36,334 nucleotides of DNA from Devosia insulae DS-56 (GTDB taxonomy: Bacteria; Pseudomonadota; Alphaproteobacteria; Rhizobiales; Devosiaceae). The stretch's first letter is position 1. Every line of letters starts with the position of its first letter. The DNA lies in contig NZ_LAJE02000284.1 of NCBI RefSeq assembly GCF_000970465.2, positions 1-36,334 on the forward strand, in the 5' to 3' direction. A model generated the notes under the pieces. That model did not search any database, was not told the DNA's origin, and was given only the letters and a program-made list of their open reading frames with translations. Shown piece by piece: positions 1-7,776 of the stretch. Position numbers and translations under genes: made by a program.

Positions 1-50
1 GGAAGGGATAGGTTTGCGCCGAGTGACGCCCAGGCGGAAGCGGTTCCTTC

Positions 51-215
51 CCTTCTCCCCTGAGGGGAGAAGGTGGCGTGAAGCGCCGGATGAGGGGTTC
101 AGAGGTTGGTGATGGCTGGCTGATCCAGCCAAACCGAGAGGCTGAACCCCTCACCTCGGCTCTGCCAAGTCGCTTCGCTCCTGGCGACGCTATCCTCTCC
201 CCTCAGGGGAGAGGA
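51..215. repeat. Composite intergenic palindromic repeat
   Basis: Three perfect inverted repeats follow one another. The first is a 10-bp stem CCTTCTCCCC/GGGGAGAAGG around TGA (51-73). The second is a 12-bp pair TGAGGGGTTCAG (91-102) and CTGAACCCCTCA (142-153), with an inner GGCTGG/CCAGCC. The third is a 10-bp stem TCCTCTCCCC/GGGGAGAGGA around TCA (193-215). The stretch 1-218 has no convincing gene. It resembles the CCCTCTCCCC-type intergenic repeats common in Hyphomicrobiales and shares vocabulary with the repeats at 10526 and at the end of the window. Confidence 0.7.
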
Positions 216-218
216 GGG

Positions 219-255
219 AAAGAGAAACGCCGCCGGCGGGAGCCCAGCGGCGTTT
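219..255 (-). terminator. Rho-independent terminator of trxA
   Basis: Read on the minus strand, a perfect 9-bp stem AAACGCCGC/GCGGCGTTT encloses a 13-nt loop and is followed by CTCTTTCCC. It lies 31 bp after the trxA stop codon, which is the expected place for the end of this transcript. Confidence 0.65.
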
Positions 256-285
256 TCTTACTGGAAGCGGCGAGTGACGCGCCTG

Positions 286-609
286 TCAGGCAGCGTGGCT
301 CTCGAGCCACTTCGCGAGGCCGGCCTTCGGGGTGCCGGCGCCGATCTTCATGTCGGCGGCTTCGCCGCCCTTGAACAGGATCATCGTCGGGATCGAGCGG
401 ACGCCGTACTTGACGGTGGTGTTCGGGTTGTCGTCGACGTTCAGCTTGACGATCTTCACCTTGCCCTGCAGCTCAGCCGAGAGCTCTTCCAGGACCGGCG
501 AGATGGCGCGACACGGGCCACACCACTCGGCCCAGAAATCTACGAGCACGGGCTCTTTCGAGGACAGGACTTCCTCGCCAAAATTGGCGTCGGAAACGTG
601 GGTTGTCAT
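286..609 (-). CDS. trxA: Thioredoxin 1
   Basis: A 107-residue cytoplasmic thioredoxin, the general protein-disulfide reductant that feeds ribonucleotide reductase, methionine sulfoxide reductase and peroxiredoxins. The active site WCGPC is at residues 29-33 within the usual FWAEWCGPC context, and the cis-proline motif SIPT follows near residue 73. Length is normal for the family and the start is unambiguous. It is the last gene of the minus-strand block divL-tsaE-addB-addA-trxA, 79 bp after addA, and is followed by a clear terminator. Between addA and trxA there is a promoter-like sequence, so it probably also has its own transcript. The addA-trxA adjacency is typical of Hyphomicrobiales. Confidence 0.97.
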   Translation of the reverse strand: MTTHVSDANFGEEVLSSKEPVLVDFWAEWCGPCRAISPVLEELSAELQGKVKIVKLNVDDNPNTTVKYGVRSIPTMILFKGGEAADMKIGAGTPKAGLAKWLESHAA

Positions 610-653
610 TGGGATTGCCTTTTGGGTTGAAAGCGGCGGTCTGTGTGATCCAA

Positions 654-682
654 AAGCTAGGTAGAGTCCAGCGTGACTTCAA
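654..682 (-). promoter_or_regulatory. Candidate trxA promoter
   Basis: On the minus strand, TTGAAG (682-677) and TAGCTT (659-654) are separated by exactly 17 bp and lie about 45 bp upstream of the trxA start. A GAGTC (GANTC) methylation site at 664-668 falls in the spacer. This is a match by eye to the sigma-70 consensus only. Confidence 0.4.
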
Positions 683-688
683 CGAACG

Positions 689-3600
689 TCACCGGATGGT
701 GAACCCCCGCGCCGCGTTTGCCAAGGCGGCGTCGGGTAATTTTAGCAGCGATTCCAATCCAGTCCAGAGAATGCCGGTTTCTATCCTCTGTCCCGGGAAA
801 AGCTGCTTTGCAACAAGCGCATAGAGTCCGAGCTGCAGGAGGTAACCGGGTTTGACCCGCTCGGGTTCCATCACCGGCTCGGCATCGGACTTGAAATCGA
901 CCAGCAGCACGCTGCCGGGCGTCACGACGATGCGGTCGATGCGGCCGGCGATGGTCACCGTCTCGCCCTTGTGCAACGCGGTAGCAAGGAACGGCACTTC
1001 GGCGCGGCTATCCGCGGCAAACAGGTGCTGGAGTTCCGGCCGCGACAGGATCGACAATGCCTTCGTCGCCAGCCCCTGATGTTGCTCCGGCGCCTCGGGC
1101 AGCAGCAGCGGCAAGGCTCGCGCCGCGACCGCCGGTCGCTCGGGCGGTGCCACCTTGGCGAGATGCTGCAGCAGGGCATGGAGCGCCGTGCCGGCGAGGC
1201 GAGCCGTTGCGGGGTCGAGCCCCTCTTCGAGCCGCGTCGCCAGCGTCCGATCGGGATCGGACGGGGTCTCGACGCTCGATGGCCGCAACACCTTCTGCAC
1301 CTTGCGCTCCGGCAGCGGCTGCAGATCGAGCCCCATGCCGCCGAGATCGACCAGTGCCTCGACCGGCTTCAGCTTCGCCGGCGCCGGCCTCTCCTTCGGG
1401 TAGAGCAGCGCCGCGGTATTGCCCTCAGCATCGGTGACGCTCTCGCTCAGCGGCCCGAGGCCCTGCTCGATTGCCTCGTACCAGCTGCCATCGACCTTGC
1501 CCTGCTTGGTCAGGTAGCCGGTGACGTAGAGCTCGTCCTCGGCGCGGGTCATGGCGACATAGAGCTTCCGCCAATATTCCTTGAGCTGGTCGCTGTCGGC
1601 CTCGTCCTTGAAGCCGGTGGTCGCCGGGGCATGAGTTGCCGACGACGAGGCGTGGACGAAGAGCGGCGGCTGTGCCTTGAGGTAGATGCTGCGCCGGTCG
1701 CGGCCGCGCTCGGTGCTGGCGGCATCGGCGAGGATGACGATCGGCGCCTCGAGCCCCTTGGCGCCATGCACCGTCATCACCCGCACACCGGCGCCGCCTT
1801 CGGCCAGCTCGCGCTTGATCGTCACCTCGCGCGAGCGCAGTTCAGCAAGGAAGCCGAGCAGCGAGGGCTGCGGCGATTGCTCGTGCGACAGCGCCAGGTC
1901 GAGGAACTCGGCCATCACGTCATCGATCTCGGAGCCGAAGCGGCCACGCATGCGCTTGAGGCCGCCGCCGGCATAGAGCACGTCGGCGTAGAAGTTGAAC
2001 GGCCGCTCGAAGTCCAGCCGGTTGCGCCAACGATAGAGCTGGTCATAGGCCGCCTTCACCGAGGGGATGTCGCAGCCCTCGATGGCCCGCCACAGCCGCT
2101 TCTCGCCACGCGGCTGCGCCACCGCCAGCAGATCATCCTCGCTGACGTCGAACAGCGGCGAGCGCAGCAAGGCGGCCAGCTGCAAATCGTCGGCCGGGTT
2201 GCTCAGCACATCGCCGAGCGCCATCATATCGAGCACGCCGATATGGGTGGTCACCGCCAGACGGTCGGCGCCCGGTGTCGGCACCCCGGCGCGGATCAGC
2301 GCCCGGATGATCTCGTGGAACAGGATGCTGCGCACCTGGACGAGGATCAGCACATCGTCGGCGCTCACCGCCTTGCCGCGCGGCCCCAGCGGGCGTTTGG
2401 CATCGATCCAGCCCTTGATCTCCCGGGCGATCTTTTCGGCCACCTGGCGCTGGGCGCTCTGGGTCTGGATCTCAGGCGGCTCGGTCGGCCAGTTTTCCGG
2501 GTCGCTCTCCTCCGCCTGGTCCTTGATCGGCGGCCACAGCGTCACCACGCCACCGGCATCGGCGCGGGCAGTCGAATGGGCAACGCCCGTCGCCTCGAGC
2601 GCCCCGTCCTTGAGGTCCGCGCGCTTGAACACCTCGTCCACCGCGTTCAGCACATTGGGCAGGGTGCGGAAACTGTAGCGCAGCGGCACCGGGGTGATCT
2701 CGAAATGCGCGGCGCGCGCACTGAAGGCGTATTGCCGCCCGGCCTCGACGAACACTTTTGGGTCGGCGCCCTGGAACGAGAAGATCGACTGCTTCTGGTC
2801 GCCCACCGCGAACAGGGTGCGCGGCCGATCGGCAGCGCTGTCGCCGAAGAAGAAATCGTCGATCAGCGCTCCGACTACCTGCCATTGCAGCGGGTTGGTG
2901 TCCTGCCCCTCATCGACGAGGATGTGGCTGAGCCCGGCATCGAGCTTATAGCGCACCCAGGGGCCCTGCTGCTCGTCGCGCAGCAGCGCCGCGAGCTTTT
3001 CGATCAGGTCGTCGAAATCGAGCAGCGAACGGGCCCGCTTGGCCTTCTCGTAATGCGCCGAGATCGCCGCCACCACGTCGAGCATCGCCTCGCTGCGCGC
3101 CACGAGCTCCGCCGTCACCAGCTTCTGGTAGAGCTGTTCGAGTCGCTGCCCCTCGGCCACGAGGCGCGCCGCGACATCGGGGATCAGCGCCGCAGTGGCC
3201 TTCTTGATCAGGGTCTTCCGCGCCGTGCGATCGGCCTGGGTCAGGAACGCATCGAGCAGGTCGTCGGCATCGGGATTGGCAGGGTCGATCTGGCTGAGGC
3301 GGTCGACGAAATCGATGCCGTAGGGGTCGGGGGTGATGAGCGCGAAGATCGCCGCGTGGTCGTCGCGGCTGAGGCCGTAACCCGCGCTGATCTCCGCCAT
3401 CACCTCGTCGATACCGCCGACATTGCCGACGAGCTTGTGCAATTCGCGTTTCGCTGCCTGCGGCTGCGCCAGTACCGGCCTCAGGGTGCGCTGCTGGTTC
3501 AGCGCTTCGAGGATGGCGGTCTCGATCTGGAAGTCACTGAGGAGGCCGAACAGCGTTTCCACCGCCGCCGCCTCGCCGCTACCGCGCAGGCCCGCTGCCA

Positions 3601-4108
3601 GCACGGTCTCGCGCGCTTCGAGCAGCATGCTGTCGCGCTGGTGCTCCTCCAGCACGCTGAAATCGAACGGCACCGCCGCCTCGCGCGGGAAGCGGTGCAG
3701 CACGCTCTCGCAGAAGGCGTGGATGGTCTGGATGCGGAGGCCACCCGGGGCCTCAAGCGCCCGGGCGAACAGCGAGCGGGCCCGCAACCGCATTGCCGGG
3801 GTCGGCGGCAGGCCGGAGAGCGCCGTCAGATCCTTGATCAGCTCGTCTTCGCTTTCGAGCGCCCACTGCCCCAGCCGCTCGGCGACGCGGCCGCGCATCT
3901 CGGCGGCCGCCGCCTTGGTGTAGGTGAGGCAGAGGATCTCCTCGGGCCTGGCGCCCGAAAGCAGCAGCCGCAGCACCCGGGCGGTCAGCACATAGGTCTT
4001 GCCCGAGCCGGCATTCGCCGTCACCCAGACGCTGCGCTCGGGATCGGAGGCGTCGCGCTGCGCCGCAACGATCTGCTGCGGCATCGGGCTCAGAAGGCGC
4101 CGGCTCAT
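689..4108 (-). CDS. addA: Double-strand break repair helicase-nuclease AddA
   Basis: A 1139-residue UvrD/Rep-type superfamily 1 helicase fused to a RecB-family nuclease, the alphaproteobacterial AddA type. With AddB it resects double-strand ends and prepares them for RecA. Visible landmarks are the Walker A motif ANAGSGKT at residues 31-38, a DE-box helicase motif ILVDEGQDT in the middle, the motif VMTVHGAKGLE, and a C-terminal nuclease with DFKSD at 1071-1075 and the Q-x3-Y motif QLGLY at 1092-1096. The start overlaps the addB stop in an ATGA arrangement (4105-4108), implying translational coupling. Length and domain order are intact. The very long open frame on the opposite strand is a GC-rich shadow. 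Confidence 0.97.
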   Translation of the reverse strand: MSRRLLSPMPQQIVAAQRDASDPERSVWVTANAGSGKTYVLTARVLRLLLSGARPEEILCLTYTKAAAAEMRGRVAERLGQWALESEDELIKDLTALSGLPPTPAMRLRARSLFARALEAPGGLRIQTIHAFCESVLHRFPREAAVPFDFSVLEEHQRDSMLLEARETVLAAGLRGSGEAAAVETLFGLLSDFQIETAILEALNQQRTLRPVLAQPQAAKRELHKLVGNVGGIDEVMAEISAGYGLSRDDHAAIFALITPDPYGIDFVDRLSQIDPANPDADDLLDAFLTQADRTARKTLIKKATAALIPDVAARLVAEGQRLEQLYQKLVTAELVARSEAMLDVVAAISAHYEKAKRARSLLDFDDLIEKLAALLRDEQQGPWVRYKLDAGLSHILVDEGQDTNPLQWQVVGALIDDFFFGDSAADRPRTLFAVGDQKQSIFSFQGADPKVFVEAGRQYAFSARAAHFEITPVPLRYSFRTLPNVLNAVDEVFKRADLKDGALEATGVAHSTARADAGGVVTLWPPIKDQAEESDPENWPTEPPEIQTQSAQRQVAEKIAREIKGWIDAKRPLGPRGKAVSADDVLILVQVRSILFHEIIRALIRAGVPTPGADRLAVTTHIGVLDMMALGDVLSNPADDLQLAALLRSPLFDVSEDDLLAVAQPRGEKRLWRAIEGCDIPSVKAAYDQLYRWRNRLDFERPFNFYADVLYAGGGLKRMRGRFGSEIDDVMAEFLDLALSHEQSPQPSLLGFLAELRSREVTIKRELAEGGAGVRVMTVHGAKGLEAPIVILADAASTERGRDRRSIYLKAQPPLFVHASSSATHAPATTGFKDEADSDQLKEYWRKLYVAMTRAEDELYVTGYLTKQGKVDGSWYEAIEQGLGPLSESVTDAEGNTAALLYPKERPAPAKLKPVEALVDLGGMGLDLQPLPERKVQKVLRPSSVETPSDPDRTLATRLEEGLDPATARLAGTALHALLQHLAKVAPPERPAVAARALPLLLPEAPEQHQGLATKALSILSRPELQHLFAADSRAEVPFLATALHKGETVTIAGRIDRIVVTPGSVLLVDFKSDAEPVMEPERVKPGYLLQLGLYALVAKQLFPGQRIETGILWTGLESLLKLPDAALANAARGFTIR

Positions 4109-7059
4109 GGATCATCCACTCCCGCGGTCAGCGTCCATTCGTCGGTACGCGCCAGGTGATCGTACGGCCCGGGATATGATTTCCTCCCGGTTTCGACGCG
4201 CGGCCGGATGCGCGCCGCCATCGGCAAGCCGTCGACCAGGAGGAACGCCTCGACGTGGCGCTGCAGGCGGCGCTCGATCTCGCCGACCGCAGCCATCAGG
4301 CTCATGCCCTTGATCAGCTTGAACGGCTTGATCTGGAACGCCGCCGGCCCGAGGCCGATCTTGATATAGGTGAGCGCCGAGCTGTCGCGGGGCGAGATGC
4401 CGGGGAACACTCCGGCGCGGGCCATTGCCGCTTCCAGCAGCAGCTGCGGCGCGTCGAACGCCGTCATGTCCTTGGGCTGCGGCACGCCGCCGGTCTTGAA
4501 GTCGATGATTTCGAGCGTGCCGTCGCGCTTCAGGTCGAGCCGGTCCGCCTTGCCGACGAGCACGAAGTTGTCGAGCGCCGGAAACAGCCACTCGCCCTTG
4601 GTCTCGGCGTGGCGTTCGACGATCTCGGCGTCGCGCCGCCGCTCATAGTCGAGGAACTGCCGGGCGGCGCGCTCGAAGCGCTTCAGCCAGATGTCGCGGC
4701 GCTCCTTGATGGCGTCGAGCCCGGCAAAGGCGTCGCGCGCCATCTCCATCATCTCGGGCAGCGCTTCGGGCAATTCCAGATCGAGCCCGGCATGGACGAA
4801 TTTCTCGAACACGCCGTGGATCATGGTGCCGCGCTCGCGCGCGCTGGGCTCGGTGCCGAGCGGCTCGATCCGTTTGAGGGCGAGCACATGCCGGGCGTAG
4901 ATGTCGTAGGGCGAGCGCATCAGCGGCTCGATCTCGGTGATCGACAGCCGCCGTGGGCGGATGCGGGCCGGCGGGTTGGGCGCTGGCCGATCGGCCGGTC
5001 GCGGCACGCCGGCATGGTCGATCGCATCCGCTTGCGCCAGCCAGCGCATGCCCCGCGCCCGCGCCAGCTTCGCCTCACTCTCGCCGATGAAGGCATAAAG
5101 CCGCTGCAGCAGCGGCGAAGGCAGCGCCGGCGAGGTGCCGATGCGCTCGGCATAGGCGATGATCACTTCGGCATTGCCGGCGGCCATGACGAAATCATGC
5201 GCCGCCTGGCCCTGCCGGCGCTCGGGCGGCTCGAGCCCGATGCCGATGCGCATGCCGCGGCTGAGCCACGGGCCAGGGTCGGCGACCGGCGGCCAGATAT
5301 CCTCGTTCATGCCGGCGAGGATCATCAGGTCGGGGTTCATCAGGCGGGCTTCGAGCTCGCCCCAGATGTGGATGTCGTCGCGCGCCGGCACCGGGTTCTG
5401 CGTCTTGGTGCCGGTGAGCAGCGCCTCGAGCACCGCTTCGAGGTCGAACGGCTGAAAGGCGGTGCCACCCTGGTCGAGCGCCACCAGTTCCTCGGCCCAG
5501 CGGCGGAGTTCGGCCATCCCCGGCAGCTCGGCCTCGGCGATCAGCGCGTCGAGCGTCGTCAGCAGCGCCGAGGCGAGCTCGGGAGCGGTGATGCGCTCGC
5601 GCGTCCTGAGCGTCACGATCGGCGCCATCGCCGCATCGAGCCGATCGAGCAGCTCCGGCAGTTCGGCGTGGTCGGAGAGCCCACGCAAGCCGGCGATGCC
5701 GGCCCCGGGGCGCTCGGAACGCAGCCGCAGGTCGAGATGGTCGGTGAGCCTGCGGACGAGGAAGCGGTCGAGGCCCAGCGACACGGCGGCGTTGCGCAGC
5801 AACGAGATGATGTCGACCGGCGCATAGTCGTCGGTGGCGATGGCCAGCACCTGCCGTGCCAGCCGTCCGGCGGCCGACTGGAACAGCGGTGTCCCCGCCG
5901 CGTCGTCGACCACCACGCCGTGGCGGTTGAGTTCGGCCGCGATGCGCCGGGCCAGGGTCTGGTCACGCGCCACAATGCCGACGGTCTTCTTCTCAGCCAA
6001 CGTGGCGCGGGCAGCGAGCGCGATGGCGCGCGCCTCGACGTCGGCGTTGCGGGCCGCAAGGATGCTGACGCCCTCCAGCGCCCGGCTCACCGGAATATCG
6101 GCGCGGAGGATCGGCCAGGCCGGGGTTTCGCTGGCCGGCGCCAGCGCCGCCTGCACCAGCGCGGTGCGCGGCGTCTCGCCGCCCAGCTCCACCACCTCGC
6201 CGACGCCGGCCTCGAGGCTGCGCAGCAGCTTCATCAGGCCATATTGCGGATGACCCTGGGTGGTCTCGCCGTTGATCATCCGATCGTGGCGATCCGGGGT
6301 GAACGAAGTATCGAGCCCCGGCAGCACCACCACGCCGCGCGGCAGTGCCGCCACGGCCTTGAGCAGCGCCGCGGTGGCGGGGATCGAACCGGTGGAGCCG
6401 GCGGCGATCACCGGGCGGTCGCCATAGACGAAGCTCGCCGCCCCGGCCTGGCGCAGCAGCCGCTCGTTGCGGGCCGTTGCGGCGTCAATGCGGCCGCGTT
6501 CGGCGAGGATCGCCGGCCAGGCCTTCAGCGCCACATCCAGGAATTCCAGCACCTTCTGCCAGTTATCGGCCAGCTCCTCGGGCACCAGCTCCTTGAGCTT
6601 TTCGGTGGCGATGCCGGCAATGGTGAAATCGTCCATCACCTCGCCGAGTGAATCGGCGAGCCAGAAGATCTCGGCCGGGTTGGGAGGCGTCGCGAAGCTC
6701 TCGGCCCGCTCGGCGAACAGCCGCACCAGGTGCGACAGGGTCAGCCGGCGCTCGAGCAGCGATGCCGCGGGCTTGCTGGCCGGGGCGTCGAAGGGCGGGA
6801 GGAACGGTTCTTCATCCGCCACTTCGCCGCCAAAGGTGCGGATATCGGGCAGCAGCACGGTGCCACCGAGGCGCCGCGCGAACTCTTCGGCGAGCACGAA
6901 GCGGGCGCGCCGGGTAGGGAGGATGATGGTGATGTCGCTCAGCCAGAACGCGCCATGGCGCGGCCAATCGCCCAGCAAACGGCCATCGAGCACCCGCTCG
7001 GCGAGCGTCGCGAGAAAAGGCGCGTGGGGCGCGATAGTGAAGAGCGAGTCGCGGCGCAT
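4105..7059 (-). CDS. addB: Double-strand break repair protein AddB
   Basis: AddB, the inactivated-helicase/nuclease partner of AddA, alphaproteobacterial type, 984 residues with the chosen start. The frame stays open to a Met at 7149, but those 30 extra residues are low-complexity, while the Met at 7059 begins the family-like MRRDSLFTIAP, so 7059 is preferred. A threonine/arginine-rich stretch ILPTRRARF lies near residue 63. The C-terminal RecB-type nuclease shows GKADRLD followed by IIDFKTGG (DFK at about 853-855). There is no cysteine in the whole protein, so it cannot have the Cys-ligated iron-sulfur cluster of Bacillus-type AddB. Its stop codon overlaps the addA start by 4 bp. The gap to tsaE holds a palindromic repeat. 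Confidence 0.95.
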   Translation of the reverse strand: MRRDSLFTIAPHAPFLATLAERVLDGRLLGDWPRHGAFWLSDITIILPTRRARFVLAEEFARRLGGTVLLPDIRTFGGEVADEEPFLPPFDAPASKPAASLLERRLTLSHLVRLFAERAESFATPPNPAEIFWLADSLGEVMDDFTIAGIATEKLKELVPEELADNWQKVLEFLDVALKAWPAILAERGRIDAATARNERLLRQAGAASFVYGDRPVIAAGSTGSIPATAALLKAVAALPRGVVVLPGLDTSFTPDRHDRMINGETTQGHPQYGLMKLLRSLEAGVGEVVELGGETPRTALVQAALAPASETPAWPILRADIPVSRALEGVSILAARNADVEARAIALAARATLAEKKTVGIVARDQTLARRIAAELNRHGVVVDDAAGTPLFQSAAGRLARQVLAIATDDYAPVDIISLLRNAAVSLGLDRFLVRRLTDHLDLRLRSERPGAGIAGLRGLSDHAELPELLDRLDAAMAPIVTLRTRERITAPELASALLTTLDALIAEAELPGMAELRRWAEELVALDQGGTAFQPFDLEAVLEALLTGTKTQNPVPARDDIHIWGELEARLMNPDLMILAGMNEDIWPPVADPGPWLSRGMRIGIGLEPPERRQGQAAHDFVMAAGNAEVIIAYAERIGTSPALPSPLLQRLYAFIGESEAKLARARGMRWLAQADAIDHAGVPRPADRPAPNPPARIRPRRLSITEIEPLMRSPYDIYARHVLALKRIEPLGTEPSARERGTMIHGVFEKFVHAGLDLELPEALPEMMEMARDAFAGLDAIKERRDIWLKRFERAARQFLDYERRRDAEIVERHAETKGEWLFPALDNFVLVGKADRLDLKRDGTLEIIDFKTGGVPQPKDMTAFDAPQLLLEAAMARAGVFPGISPRDSSALTYIKIGLGPAAFQIKPFKLIKGMSLMAAVGEIERRLQRHVEAFLLVDGLPMAARIRPRVETGRKSYPGPYDHLARTDEWTLTAGVDDP

Positions 7060-7167
7060 GGTCGGGGATTTGACTCGGTGAGGCGCGGGAAGTCCAGCGG
7101 CGTGGTGCCGCTGGGTCGAGGGTGGCGCTATATGCGATTGCCCACCCAATAGCTCCGCAAACTCGAT

Positions 7168-7245
7168 GTCATCCCCGCGAAAGCGGGGACCTCCGTTTTC
7201 TTGGCCGGCATCGCAAACAGAGGTTCCCGCTTTCGCGGGAATGAC
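7168..7245. repeat. REP-like palindromic element, copy A
   Basis: Two 31-nt arms (7168-7198 and 7215-7245) are inverted repeats with 3 mismatches around a 16-nt centre. Each arm itself folds as CCCGC-GAAA-GCGGG, a hairpin capped by a GNRA tetraloop. A near-identical element is at 17286-17369, and both are preceded by AAACTCGRT. It sits between tsaE and addB and is the only notable content of 7060-7294. Confidence 0.85.
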
Positions 7246-7294
7246 TCCGTGTGTGTAGCGAGGAGTGTGCGGACGACGCGATACCCGCGGAGAG

Positions 7295-7738
7295 CTACAG
7301 CAGCCGTCCGTCTACGAACTCAATCGTCGCCTCGCGACCATCCCCACCTGCCGGTACCACCAGCCGGATTGCCACCGTCGCCTGCTGCACCACCTCGTCC
7401 GAGCGCTCCGGCCATTCGACCAGCACGATCGCGTCGGCCCGGTCGAACAGGCCCAGTTCGTCGACCTCGCGCGGGCTGGAGATGCGGTAGAGGTCGGCAT
7501 GCAGCACCGAGTGGCCGTTGGCTTCGTAGGGCTGCACCAGGGCAAAGCTCGGCGAGGGCACGTCGAGCCCGGCATCACCGACGAGGGTGCGGATCACGGT
7601 GCGGGCGAGCGCGGTCTTGCCGGCGCCGAGGTCGCCTTCGAGCAGCACCAGGTCCCCCGGACGCAGCAGCGCAGCGAGACGACGGCCGAGATCGGCGGTC
7701 GCGTCGTCGTCGGCGAGGAACAGGTGCTGGTCGGCCAT
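7295..7738 (-). CDS. tsaE: tRNA threonylcarbamoyladenosine biosynthesis ATPase TsaE
   Basis: A 147-residue P-loop ATPase that works with TsaD and TsaB to make N6-threonylcarbamoyladenosine (t6A37) in tRNAs reading ANN codons. Residues 35-42 are the Walker A motif GDLGAGKT, followed by LARTVIRTL. The conserved SPSFALVQPY and HADLYR segments and the VEWPER motif of the family are all present in order. Length is normal. The gene lies 38 bp after divL in the same direction, an arrangement conserved in many alphaproteobacteria, so it is probably cotranscribed with divL. In many rhizobia a phosphotransferase and a nucleotidyltransferase gene lie between tsaE and addB; here only a palindromic repeat is found. 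Confidence 0.95.
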   Translation of the reverse strand: MADQHLFLADDDATADLGRRLAALLRPGDLVLLEGDLGAGKTALARTVIRTLVGDAGLDVPSPSFALVQPYEANGHSVLHADLYRISSPREVDELGLFDRADAIVLVEWPERSDEVVQQATVAIRLVVPAGGDGREATIEFVDGRLL

Positions 7739-7776
7739 GGCACTGCAATAGCGTCAGCGCGCCACGGCGAAAAGCC

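Noticed and set aside
971-4159. Very long plus-strand open frame opposite addA
   Set aside because: It is a mirror of a high-GC coding strand, rich in Arg, His, Leu and Gln with no domain; addA is certain on the other strand. The same holds for long frames opposite addB (4255-6651), divL (7201-9504) and ahcY (10827-12173).
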